Assembly (NCBI RefSeq): GCF_004310865.1
Contig: NZ_SIXI01000009.1
Coordinates: 1-64,000 of the forward strand
Length of the DNA: 64,000 nt
DNA from: Aquabacterium lacunae
GTDB taxonomy: Bacteria; Pseudomonadota; Gammaproteobacteria; Burkholderiales; Burkholderiaceae_C
Reading direction: 5' to 3'
The notes under the pieces: model-generated
The model's input: only the letters and a program-made list of their open reading frames with translations
Databases searched by the model: none
Told to the model about the DNA's origin: nothing
Translations under genes and position numbers: made by a program
Shown here: one piece after another, positions 53,409-64,000 of the stretch
Layout: the number at the start of each line of letters is the position of its first letter
How positions within the stretch are numbered: position 1 is the stretch's first letter

Positions 53409-54278
53409 ATGCGCAGCGCTTCTCCCCGGGTTCAGTCTTTCTTCCACGCCCCCACCTGGACCTTCACCCATGTCGTGTACGACCAGGCGGGTGGCCATGC
53501 CGCCGTGATCGACCCGGTGCTGGATTTCGACCCCAAAAGTGGCCGCACCGGTACGGCCTCGGCCCAGCAGGTGGTCGATTTCATCCGCCACCAGCAACTC
53601 ACGGTGCAGTGGGTGCTGGAGACCCACGCCCATGCCGACCACCTGTCGTCGGCGCCCTTCGTGCACGAGCAGGTGGGCGGCACGGTGGGCATCGGCCATG
53701 GCATTGGCCAGGTGCAGCGCACCTTCAAGGCCCTGTTCAACCTGGAGGCGGGCTTTGCGGTCGATGGCTCGCAATTCGGCCACCAGTTCCGTGACGGCGA
53801 GGTGGTACCGCTGGGCAGCTTGCAGATCGAGGTGATGCACGTGCCCGGCCACACCCCGGCCGACGTGGCCTACAAGGTGGGCGACGCGGTGTTCGTGGGC
53901 GACACCCTGTTCCCGCCCGATGTGGGCACGGCCCGCTGCGATTTCCCCGGGGGCAGTGCCCGCGCGCTGTACCGCAGCGTGCAGCGCCTGCTGGCCTTGC
54001 CGCCCGAGACGCGCCTGTTCATGTGCCACGACTACCCGACCACCGACCGCCCGGTGCAGGCCATGAACACGGTGGCCGAGCAGCGCCGCGCCAACATCCA
54101 TGTGCACGAGGGCGTGAGCGAGGCCGATTTCGTGGCCCTGCGCGAGGCGCGTGACGCCACGCTGCAGATGCCGCAGCTGATCCTGCCTTCGATCCAGGTG
54201 AACATCCGCGCCGGACACCTGCCGGAACCGGAGGCCAATGGCGTGCGTTACCTGAAGGTGCCCATCAACGCGCTGTGA
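53409..54278 (+). CDS. Persulfide-dioxygenase-like metallo-beta-lactamase-fold protein
   Basis: The 289-aa protein has the metal motif THAHADH (ETHAHADHLSSAPFV), then MHVPGHTP, VFVGDTLF and FMCHDY. These are the ligands of ETHE1/Blh-type enzymes that oxidise glutathione persulfide to sulfite. GGAGG at 53398-53402 sets ATG 53409. The arrangement with DUF2892 and TauE/SafE across a shared palindromic promoter matches sulfide-detoxification (bigR-like) loci. The exact substrate is inferred from family and context. Confidence 0.88.
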   Translation: MRSASPRVQSFFHAPTWTFTHVVYDQAGGHAAVIDPVLDFDPKSGRTGTASAQQVVDFIRHQQLTVQWVLETHAHADHLSSAPFVHEQVGGTVGIGHGIGQVQRTFKALFNLEAGFAVDGSQFGHQFRDGEVVPLGSLQIEVMHVPGHTPADVAYKVGDAVFVGDTLFPPDVGTARCDFPGGSARALYRSVQRLLALPPETRLFMCHDYPTTDRPVQAMNTVAEQRRANIHVHEGVSEADFVALREARDATLQMPQLILPSIQVNIRAGHLPEPEANGVRYLKVPINAL

Positions 54279-54285
54279 GCCAGCA

Positions 54286-54309
54286 CCAAGGGGGCCGAAG
54301 CCCCCTTGG
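54286..54309. terminator. Bidirectional hairpin between convergent genes
   Basis: CCAAGGGGGC and GCCCCCTTGG form a perfect 10-bp stem with a CGAA tetraloop, 8 bp after the metallo-hydrolase stop codon and 22 bp past the katG stop on the other strand. Confidence 0.75.
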
Positions 54310-54330
54310 ATTGCATGCGCGAGGCCCTGA

Positions 54331-57640
<3,310 letters not shown>

Positions 57641-57660
57641 CACACCCGATTCTGCCTGGG

Positions 57661-58020
57661 TCAGTCCTTCAGTCGCTGGCTCTTGCGCGTGCGCTCGATG
57701 AATTCCGGGGGTTTGGTGCGCACCCATCGCACAAAAGCCGCCACACCCGGGTGCGCCTTCAGCGCTTCGACCGTGCAGTGGTCCCGGGCCAGTTCGGCTT
57801 CGGTCAGCAGGGCATGGATCTGCCGGTGGCAGATGCGGTGCAGCAACGCGGTGTGCCTGCCACCTTTCGAGCGGGGCACCAGGTGGTGCGCGTCGGCCTG
57901 GCTGGGCGGAATGGGCCGCTCGCACAGCGGGCAGATGGGCGTGGCCTGGCGGGCCTGGGCCTGCTGTGCCACGGCGTCCAGCTTGCTGGCCAGGAGTTGA
58001 CGTCGGATGCGACCTGCCAT
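57661..58020 (-). CDS. Small HNH endonuclease-like protein
   Basis: The 119-aa protein has a treble-clef CPLC (Cys30/Cys33), then ADAHHLVPRSKGG and LHRICHRQIHAL, which together give the HNH nuclease core with one zinc site. It lacks a recognisable DNA-binding or mobile-element context. It sits 20 bp upstream of the alpha/beta-hydrolase gene on the same strand. GTG 58038 would add six residues. Family members of this size are often solitary and of unknown role. Confidence 0.8.
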   Translation of the reverse strand: MAGRIRRQLLASKLDAVAQQAQARQATPICPLCERPIPPSQADAHHLVPRSKGGRHTALLHRICHRQIHALLTEAELARDHCTVEALKAHPGVAAFVRWVRTKPPEFIERTRKSQRLKD

Positions 58021-58125
58021 GCCGGCATCTTGCCTCACCCTCGGCTGGACAGGTGCACGACAGGGCAGACATCCGTATTAACCCTGAACTATCATCGGGC
58101 GTCAGCAGTTTCCTCACGGCACCCC

Positions 58126-58593
58126 ATGGCCCGCATCCAGTTCCAGCTGCCCGAGCAGTTCCTGTTTTCCACCGACATCCCCATCTACATCAGCCACGTG
58201 AACCAGGGCGGGCACCTGGACAACGCGCAGTTGCTGAGCCTGGTCTCGGAAGCGCGGCTGCGCTTTTTCCGCTGGCTGGGTTACCGCGGTGAACTCGACA
58301 TCGACGGGCAGTCCATCGTGGTGGGCGACATGCTGGCGCAGTACAAGTCGGAAGCCTTCTATGGCGAGACCATGGAGGTGCACATGGTGCCCGACGACTT
58401 CAACAAGTACGGTTTCGACCTCGTGTTCCGCCTGCGGGACAAGGACAGCGGCCGCGAAGTGGCACGTGGCAAGACCGGCGTGGTGTTCCTGGCGGGTGAG
58501 ACCAAGAAGGTGGCCCCGCCCCCGGCCAGCTTCATGGAGCGACTGGCTGCGAAGGGCTTCGTGCAGCCACCGGTGCCGGCCGCGCCACGCTGA
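58126..58593 (+). CDS. Hotdog-fold thioesterase
   Basis: The 155-aa cytoplasmic protein contains a single 4HBT-type domain (YISHVNQGGHLDNAQLLSLV, then RGKTGVVFLAGETKKVAPP). The acyl-CoA or acyl-ACP substrate is unknown. The 3' end overlaps the tail of the opposite-strand phosphoesterase gene by 62 bp. ATG 58126 fits the family start. Confidence 0.8.
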   Translation: MARIQFQLPEQFLFSTDIPIYISHVNQGGHLDNAQLLSLVSEARLRFFRWLGYRGELDIDGQSIVVGDMLAQYKSEAFYGETMEVHMVPDDFNKYGFDLVFRLRDKDSGREVARGKTGVVFLAGETKKVAPPPASFMERLAAKGFVQPPVPAAPR

Positions 58594-59347
58594 ACGCCGG
58601 CGGGCGCAGGCGCTTGAGCCGCTGGCCCCAGTCGATGATCTCGAGCCGGCCGCACGGGTGTTCCACCAGGGCCGTGAGGCTTTCCACCCAGTCGCCGTCG
58701 TTGCAGTACAGCACACCGCCGATGTCGCGCATTTCGGCATGGTGGATGTGGCCGCACACCACGCCCTGCACACCCCGGTGCCGGGCCTCGCGGGCCAGGG
58801 CCTCTTCGAAATCGGCCAGGTAGCTCACCGCGCGCTTCACCTTGAGCTTGAGGTGCTTTGAAAGCGACCAGTACGGCAGCCCCAGGCGCGCACGGGCCTG
58901 GTTGAACCAGCGGTTGACCTTCAGCGTGAACTCGTAGGCCACATCGCCCACCAGGGCCAGCCAGCGGGCGCACTGGATCACGCCGTCGTACAGGTCGCCG
59001 TGCGTGACCCACAGGCGCTGGCCGCTGGCTGTGGTGTGGATCCATTCGTCGGCCACCTCGATGCCACCGAAGTTGCTGGCCACGTAGCGTCGCGCGAACT
59101 CGTCGTGGTTGCCCGGGATGAAAATCACACGGGTGCCTTTGCGGGCCTTGCGCAGCAGCTTCTGGACCACATCGTTGTGGCTTTGCGGCCAGTACCAGGT
59201 GCGCCGCAGCTGCCAGCCGTCCACGATGTCGCCCACCAGGTACAAGGTGTCGCAGTCCACCTCGCGCAGGAAATCGAGCAACGCCTCGGCCTGGCAGTCT
59301 CGAGTGCCCAGGTGGATGTCGGAGATCCAGACGGTTCGAACGTGCAT
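58532..59347 (-). CDS. UDP-2,3-diacylglucosamine diphosphatase-like metallophosphoesterase
   Basis: The 271-aa protein has the calcineurin-type metal motifs in order: SDIHLGTRD, VGDIVDGW, PGNHDEF, THGDLYDG and GHIHHAEM. These fit the LpxH-related group (COG2908), which hydrolyses UDP-2,3-diacylglucosamine in lipid A synthesis. True LpxH may be encoded elsewhere, so the symbol is withheld. AAGGAGGG precedes ATG 59347. Two glycosyltransferase genes upstream suggest an envelope-polysaccharide context. Confidence 0.8.
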   Translation of the reverse strand: MHVRTVWISDIHLGTRDCQAEALLDFLREVDCDTLYLVGDIVDGWQLRRTWYWPQSHNDVVQKLLRKARKGTRVIFIPGNHDEFARRYVASNFGGIEVADEWIHTTASGQRLWVTHGDLYDGVIQCARWLALVGDVAYEFTLKVNRWFNQARARLGLPYWSLSKHLKLKVKRAVSYLADFEEALAREARHRGVQGVVCGHIHHAEMRDIGGVLYCNDGDWVESLTALVEHPCGRLEIIDWGQRLKRLRPPAFSVARPAPVAARSPSQPVAP

Positions 59348-59428
59348 GCCAAGCCCTCCTTGCGAACGCAAGAGGGATGCTGGTCACCGCAGATGACAAG
59401 CGTGCGAAACCGTGCAGTCGGAAGGGCG

Positions 59429-60697
59429 TCAACCGCCTGCGGCCACCCGATCGAGTGCCGCGTCCAGCGGGGCAGGTTGTGTCACCGGGAGGTCACGCAG
59501 GGCCGTGAAGCGAGCCACCGCATCCATGATCGATGCCTCGGTGCGCTCGATGTGGAAGTGGCGTTCGAAACAAGCGCGAGCACGCGTGCGCATGCTCACC
59601 ATGTCGGAGGGTGATGTCTCAAGCCATTGACGCAACAAGGCCAAGGTACCGTCAACGGTATCGGGTTGCACCCAGCCCGCCCCACGGTTGTGGATTTCGC
59701 GCCAGATGTTCACTTGATCGGAGACCAACACCGGGACCCCACAAGACAAGGCCTCGGCCACAGCGATGCCAAAGTTCTCCTGGTGCGAAGGCAGCACGAA
59801 GGCATCCGCCACCCTGAACGCGCCCCATTTCAGCTCGCCCTGCAGCATGCCCGTCCAGGTGATGCGATCGGCAAGATCCAGACGATCTGCCAGCTGCTTC
59901 AACGCATGGCCACAGGGGTTGTCAGCCGGGCCCGCCATGACCAGTCGCGTGTTCGTCAAGGCATCAGGGCGCTCTCGCAACACGCGCGCCCAGGCATGAA
60001 GCAGGAGGTCTGCGCCCTTCTTTTCGTGCATGCGCCCCAGAAAGAGCAGCACCCTCTGGTCTTTCAGTTCAGGGTGACGGGCCAGAAATGCCGCCCGCTG
60101 CTGCTGCGCTTCACCACGCACGCCACGGGTGCCGTAATCGACCACGAACTCACGCGCGTTGTAGAGCCAGAACGACTCACGGGCCCGCAGGCGCTCTTCT
60201 TCGCACGTGAAGAGCACGGCCGCAGCGTCGCGCAGCACCCGGTAGTCGGCCCAAGGCCAGAACAGCCATTTTTTGAGGTGCTTGAGGGGGTAGTGCCGCT
60301 TGAACCAAGGGTCCAGCATGCCGTGTGTGAAAACGAAGTAAGGCAAACCCACTTCGCGCAGCACGCGGGCTGTGCCATGCGCATGGAACTGCCAGATCCC
60401 GTTGATGATGGCCACATCAAATCGCACGGCATGCTGCCTGAGCCACTGCGACAGCCGAGGGGTGTAGCCGTACTGCCCCAGCTTGCCTGGCCCCAGGGCG
60501 TGCACGACAAACGGCGCCTGGGCCACCCAGGGAGCCTGGGGATCATCCAGAGACACCACCTCCAGGGTGTGCCCGCGCAGGCGATACACCGAGGCCAGCT
60601 GCTTGAGGCCCTCAATGGGCCCGCCTTGCGCAGGGTCAACCGACGCAATGCAATGCAAGAGCCTCAAGGGACGAGCGCGTGCCAGGCTGGTGGTCAT
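59429..60697 (-). CDS. Glycosyltransferase, GT4 type
   Basis: The 422-aa protein is a GT-B fold transferase. The donor-binding C-terminal half has VLLFLGRMHEKKGADLLLHA and the E-x7-E motif in SHQENFGIAVAEALSCGVPV. The N-terminal half contains ASVDPAQGGPIEGL. It likely adds a sugar to an envelope polysaccharide or lipid; donor and acceptor are unknown. ATG 60697 overlaps the previous glycosyltransferase stop codon by 4 bp. Together with that gene it forms a two-gene unit without other polysaccharide genes nearby. Confidence 0.85.
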   Translation of the reverse strand: MTTSLARARPLRLLHCIASVDPAQGGPIEGLKQLASVYRLRGHTLEVVSLDDPQAPWVAQAPFVVHALGPGKLGQYGYTPRLSQWLRQHAVRFDVAIINGIWQFHAHGTARVLREVGLPYFVFTHGMLDPWFKRHYPLKHLKKWLFWPWADYRVLRDAAAVLFTCEEERLRARESFWLYNAREFVVDYGTRGVRGEAQQQRAAFLARHPELKDQRVLLFLGRMHEKKGADLLLHAWARVLRERPDALTNTRLVMAGPADNPCGHALKQLADRLDLADRITWTGMLQGELKWGAFRVADAFVLPSHQENFGIAVAEALSCGVPVLVSDQVNIWREIHNRGAGWVQPDTVDGTLALLRQWLETSPSDMVSMRTRARACFERHFHIERTEASIMDAVARFTALRDLPVTQPAPLDAALDRVAAGG

Positions 60698-61941
60698 GGC
60701 GCCTCGGCATGTCTGGGCGACGCGGCCTTTGTGGGCTGCGTCATCGGCCATTGAAGCAACACCCGCTCATACTCAGCCAGGTAGGCCGCCTTGACGCGGG
60801 AAGGCTCGAACTGCTGAACCCATTGCAAAGCGGCCGCCTGCCGGGTCTGCCGCACCGGGGTGGGCGCAGCCAGCCACTCATCGACCATGTCTGCGCCTTG
60901 CGCAGCCCATTGCTCGGGCGACTGTGCAGGGGTCAGAACCGGCAGGTACAGCGCATGGGGCCCTCCGATTTCGGTCATGGGCGCATCCAGGCTGGTGACC
61001 ACAGGCGCACCGCAGGCCATGGCTTCGATGATGGGCCACCCAAAGCCTTCGGCGAGGCTGGGAAACAGCATCGCCACACACCCCGAATAGGCCGCTTCAA
61101 GCACTTCGGTGCTCACGCCCTGACAGAACAGCACACGCGCTTGTGGCGGCAAGCCCCCGATCAAGGTCTGGAGACGCTCGCACGGCTCAGGGCTGACCAT
61201 GACCAAGGCCGGCATGCCCTGAGCCGCCGCATGACCGTCAGTGGGCGGATGACTGACCCAGCGCCGCACGAGTGCACCATACAGGCGGATGACGCCTTCG
61301 GTGTTCTTGTACCACTGGCCGCCACCGACATGCAGCAAGAACCGCCCAGGCGCCGGCAGGCCAGCTTCAAGCAAGCGAGCGCTCGCAGCTTTCACCGGCA
61401 GGGGCGCATACGCATGGTTCTGGCTGTTGTGGATCACGACCACCCGGTCGGCAGCAATGCCGGCATGGGTGACCAGGTCGGATCGGGTGCGATCGGAAAT
61501 GGCGATGAAATGCTTGGCCTGGCGAAAACCTCGGCGAATGAATCGCTGGTACAGGCGGCCGGTCAGGCGCGTCGGGTTCTCGGGTATCTGCCCCAGCGCC
61601 GAACGCAAGGCCAGCAGGTCATGGGCATGCACCAGATGTGGCCGATGGGCCACCAAGGGCACCCAGGGCCCCAAGGCCTGATCGCAGAACACGAACAAGC
61701 TGTCGGCTGGCGTTTGGGCCAGCTGGCGACGCACCCACCACGGGAAAATCAGGTACTGATCGACATAGCCCGCCCATTTCGCCAGCCGGGTGTGGGCAAA
61801 CCAGCGATGCAACCCATCGCGAGGCGCCCAGACGCTGACGTGATGCCCACGATCAAGGCACGCCCGCTGGAGCATGCGCGCAAATCTGGGCATGCTCTGA
61901 GAGCGCATGAACTCTGGGTGGGTGAAAAAAACCAGCCTCAT
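60694..61941 (-). CDS. Glycosyltransferase, GT4 type
   Basis: The 415-aa GT-B fold transferase has an N-terminal RLVFFTHPEFMRSQSMPRFA segment and the donor-site motif FPSLAEGFGWPIIEAMACGA, with VVTSLDAPMTEIGG after it. The sugar is unknown. It is the first gene of the pair. The 180 bp between it and the LON gene is unusually A/T-rich in places and shows no gene; the promoter is presumably there. Confidence 0.85.
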   Translation of the reverse strand: MRLVFFTHPEFMRSQSMPRFARMLQRACLDRGHHVSVWAPRDGLHRWFAHTRLAKWAGYVDQYLIFPWWVRRQLAQTPADSLFVFCDQALGPWVPLVAHRPHLVHAHDLLALRSALGQIPENPTRLTGRLYQRFIRRGFRQAKHFIAISDRTRSDLVTHAGIAADRVVVIHNSQNHAYAPLPVKAASARLLEAGLPAPGRFLLHVGGGQWYKNTEGVIRLYGALVRRWVSHPPTDGHAAAQGMPALVMVSPEPCERLQTLIGGLPPQARVLFCQGVSTEVLEAAYSGCVAMLFPSLAEGFGWPIIEAMACGAPVVTSLDAPMTEIGGPHALYLPVLTPAQSPEQWAAQGADMVDEWLAAPTPVRQTRQAAALQWVQQFEPSRVKAAYLAEYERVLLQWPMTQPTKAASPRHAEAP

Positions 61942-62121
61942 ACAGCCGCGTGCGGGTCCCTGATGTCCTCGATGTTTTCACAGGTGCCGCCATGTGAAAG
62001 GCACTCCTGGAACTTCTGTTTGTATTGTCGAGCACGTGAGCCGGTCGACGCACTCCCTCAAATGTGCGAAATGCATCGAGGTGTATCCATGGCTGAGCCT
62101 CCAGAGGCCCGCGCCAGAAGT

Positions 62122-62757
62122 TCAATGAGACTTGACCCCCAGGCGGTCCAGCATGTCATCCACCAGCTCCAGGCGCAGCACCGGGTGGGTCAGGGCCATG
62201 CAGCGCTGGCGCAGTTCGGCCTTGATGGGCAGCAGCTCGCACCATCGGTTGGCCACCCAGCCGGCATCGTCCCAAAGATGGGGCTGGCGCCAAAGTTCGT
62301 CCATGCCGCGGCCTTCGGCGCTTTTCATGCTGCGGGCCACCTGCTCCAGCAAGCGCACCAGGTGCATCTGGTCGTCGGGCACGTGCGCCGGGGTGTCATC
62401 GGCCAGGGGCTCGGTCTCGGTGGCCACCCACAGGCCGTGGCCCAGGCGCTGGCTGGCCTTGACCCGAAAGCGCTGGCCGCCATGGCACTCGATCTGCATC
62501 AGCCCCGCCTGCGGGCGATCAAACCGCGTGACCGTGGCCAGCGTGCCCACGTCGAAAAACACTTCGTTGCCCGATTGCGCCGTGCGCACTTCCTGGCCCT
62601 CGCTGAGGGTGACCACGCCAAAGGGCGTGCCTTCGCGGTGGCACCGGCCGATCAGGTCGAGGTAACGCACCTCGAAAATCTTCAGCGGCAGCACCCCGCC
62701 GGGGAACAGCACGGTCTGCAAAGGAAACAGCGGCAGGGGGGATGCGAACGGATCCAT
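62122..62757 (-). CDS. LON substrate-binding-domain protein
   Basis: The 211-aa protein consists of the N-terminal substrate-recognition domain of Lon protease without ATPase or protease parts. LPLFPLQTVLFPGGVLPLKIFE and RYLDLIGRCHREGTPFGVV are the family signature. Its role in Proteobacteria is not settled. ATG 62757 gives MDPFASPLPLFPL; the upstream frame overlaps the divergent MFS gene and is not used. Confidence 0.88.
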   Translation of the reverse strand: MDPFASPLPLFPLQTVLFPGGVLPLKIFEVRYLDLIGRCHREGTPFGVVTLSEGQEVRTAQSGNEVFFDVGTLATVTRFDRPQAGLMQIECHGGQRFRVKASQRLGHGLWVATETEPLADDTPAHVPDDQMHLVRLLEQVARSMKSAEGRGMDELWRQPHLWDDAGWVANRWCELLPIKAELRQRCMALTHPVLRLELVDDMLDRLGVKSH

Positions 62758-62803
62758 GGCCCCATTGTGCGCTCGGCCCGACGCCCTGTGGCACGATGCC
62801 GTG

Positions 62804-64000
62804 ATGGCTTCTGCACCTGCCCCCGGCCCTGCCCAGACCCTGTCCCCCTCGCGTGACACCGAAACCATCGGGCTGATCGGCCTCGCCCACGGCACCTCGC
62901 ATTTCCACCACATGCTGCTGCCGCCCATGTTCCCGGTGTTCATCCGGGAATTCGGGCTCAGCTATGCCGAGCTGGGCCTGCTGATGACGGTGTTCTTCAC
63001 GCTGTCGGGCATCGGGCAGGCGCTGTCGGGCTTCCTGGTCGACCGCGTGGGCGCCCGGCCCGTGCTGTTCGCCGCCCTGGCCTGCTTCGTGGCGGCCTGT
63101 CTGGCCGCGGCCACCGCCACCGGCTACCCGGGCCTGATGCTGGCCGCCGTGCTGGCCGGCATCGGCAACGCGCCCTTCCACCCGGTCGATTTCAGCATCC
63201 TGAACCAGCGGGTCAGCCCCGCGCGTCTGGGCCACGCGTTTGCGGCGCATGGCATCAGCGGCAACCTGGGCTGGGCCTTGTCGCCGGTGTTCCTGATCGG
63301 CCTGCACCACGCAGTGGGTGACTGGCGCGGGGCCTATGTGGCGGCTGCCGGCATTGGCCTGAGCGTGATGGCCGTGCTGTGGTGGCGCCGCGCTGCCATT
63401 GCGCACACGCCGGTGCACCAGACGCCCGTGCCCCACGCGGCGCACACCGCGCCGCACGCCCAGCCAGCAGGCCCCGCCGAGCACCCGATGGCCTTCCTGG
63501 CATTGCCCTCGGTGTGGCTGTGCTTCTCGTTCTTCTTCTGGACCACGGCCGCGCTCAGCGCCATCCAGAGCTTTGCCAGCCCGGCGCTGCACCAGCTCTA
63601 CGGGCTGCCACTGGCCAGCACGGCCTTCGTGGTCACGGGCTACATGGTCACCGGGGCCTGCGGCATGGTGGTGGGCGGCTTCCTGGTGCAGCGTGTGCAG
63701 CGGCTGGAGCGCACCATCGCACTGGCCATGGCCCTGTCGGTGCTGCTGCTGTTGCTGGTGGGCTCGGGCTGGCTGCCCGGCTGGATGGCGGCCGTGGCCA
63801 CCGCCGCTGCCGGCCTGGGCACGGGCCTGGCCGGCCCCTCGCGCGACATGCTGATCAAGCGCGCGGCCCCACCAGGTGCCACCGGCCGGGTGTACGGCAC
63901 GGTGTATTCAGGCCTGGACCTGGGCTTTGCCGTGGCCTCACCCGCCTTCGGCTACCTCATGGACCACGCCCTGCACGCGCAAGTGTTCCAGGGCTCGGCG
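62804..64000 (+). CDS. MFS transporter (partial, runs off the right edge)
   Basis: The frame is open from ATG 62804 (GTG 62801 is possible) to the window end, giving 399 residues so far. At least ten hydrophobic segments are visible. The family loop after helix 2 reads DRVGARPVLF. GLIGLAHGTSHFHHMLLPP at the N-terminus resembles the fosmidomycin-resistance (Fsr-like) branch. A His/Ala/Pro-rich linker (HQTPVPHAAHTAPHAQPA) joins the two halves. The substrate is unknown. It is divergent from the LON gene across 46 bp. Confidence 0.85.
   Translation, partial: MASAPAPGPAQTLSPSRDTETIGLIGLAHGTSHFHHMLLPPMFPVFIREFGLSYAELGLLMTVFFTLSGIGQALSGFLVDRVGARPVLFAALACFVAACLAAATATGYPGLMLAAVLAGIGNAPFHPVDFSILNQRVSPARLGHAFAAHGISGNLGWALSPVFLIGLHHAVGDWRGAYVAAAGIGLSVMAVLWWRRAAIAHTPVHQTPVPHAAHTAPHAQPAGPAEHPMAFLALPSVWLCFSFFFWTTAALSAIQSFASPALHQLYGLPLASTAFVVTGYMVTGACGMVVGGFLVQRVQRLERTIALAMALSVLLLLLVGSGWLPGWMAAVATAAAGLGTGLAGPSRDMLIKRAAPPGATGRVYGTVYSGLDLGFAVASPAFGYLMDHALHAQVFQGSA

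Overview
The window is high-GC, densely packed DNA from a betaproteobacterium, most likely a member of Burkholderiales (Comamonadaceae/Aquabacterium-like). The evidence is the rRNA-leader sequence at the left edge, the leuS-lptE-holA order, split pntA1/pntA2/pntB genes, a DUF3138-type porin and the general codon use. The exact genus cannot be read from the sequence. No tRNA, CRISPR array, IS element or prophage was recognised.

Layout. 1-162: promoter and leader of an rRNA operon running off the left edge. 315-3716: NAD(P) transhydrogenase operon with panD inserted between pntA1 and pntA2. 4035-7853: NUDIX hydrolase, mnmA, PIN-domain protein, DUF1439 lipoprotein, double-hotdog thioesterase. 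7875-10407: divergent GlpD-like oxidoreductase and DeoR-family regulator. 10582-17677: a putative peptide-secretion locus. It holds a small Cys/Pro-rich peptide with a double-glycine-type leader, a terminator, a TolC/HlyD/C39-peptidase ABC export trio, two exported proteins and a PACE-type efflux protein. 17842-23572: leuS, lptE, holA and a condensation/acyltransferase-fold protein. 23723-31064: signalling genes, namely a GGDEF-EAL protein, thioredoxin-like protein, CheY-like regulator, MCP-like protein and a protein with two tandem membrane-GGDEF modules. 31073-41339: putrescine uptake and gamma-glutamylation pathway (puuC, porin, potI, potH, potG, potF, puuA, puuD), interrupted by an opposite-strand parA. 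41630-51541: an orphan type VI secretion (T6SS) vgrG island with a DUF4123 adaptor, a large effector and an immunity protein. A potassium-channel gene follows, then a second module made of an orphan effector tail and a second immunity gene. 51635-57640: dps, a sulfur-transport/persulfide region with a symmetric divergent promoter, katG with an OxyR-like site, and an alpha/beta hydrolase. 57661-64000: HNH nuclease, thioesterase, LpxH-like phosphoesterase, two glycosyltransferases, a LON-domain protein and a partial MFS transporter.

Two things stand out. First, the C39 exporter locus encodes its own candidate substrate: an 80-residue peptide whose leader fits the double-glycine consensus and whose core carries six cysteines and fourteen prolines. 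Second, the second T6SS tail/immunity module is bracketed by a 29-bp direct repeat (one mismatch) that is the 3' end of dps. This suggests the module was inserted at, or recombined into, the dps terminus. A 13-bp perfect palindrome at 53332-53368 also forms mirror-image promoters for the persulfide genes. All calls come from reading the sequence; no database search was run.
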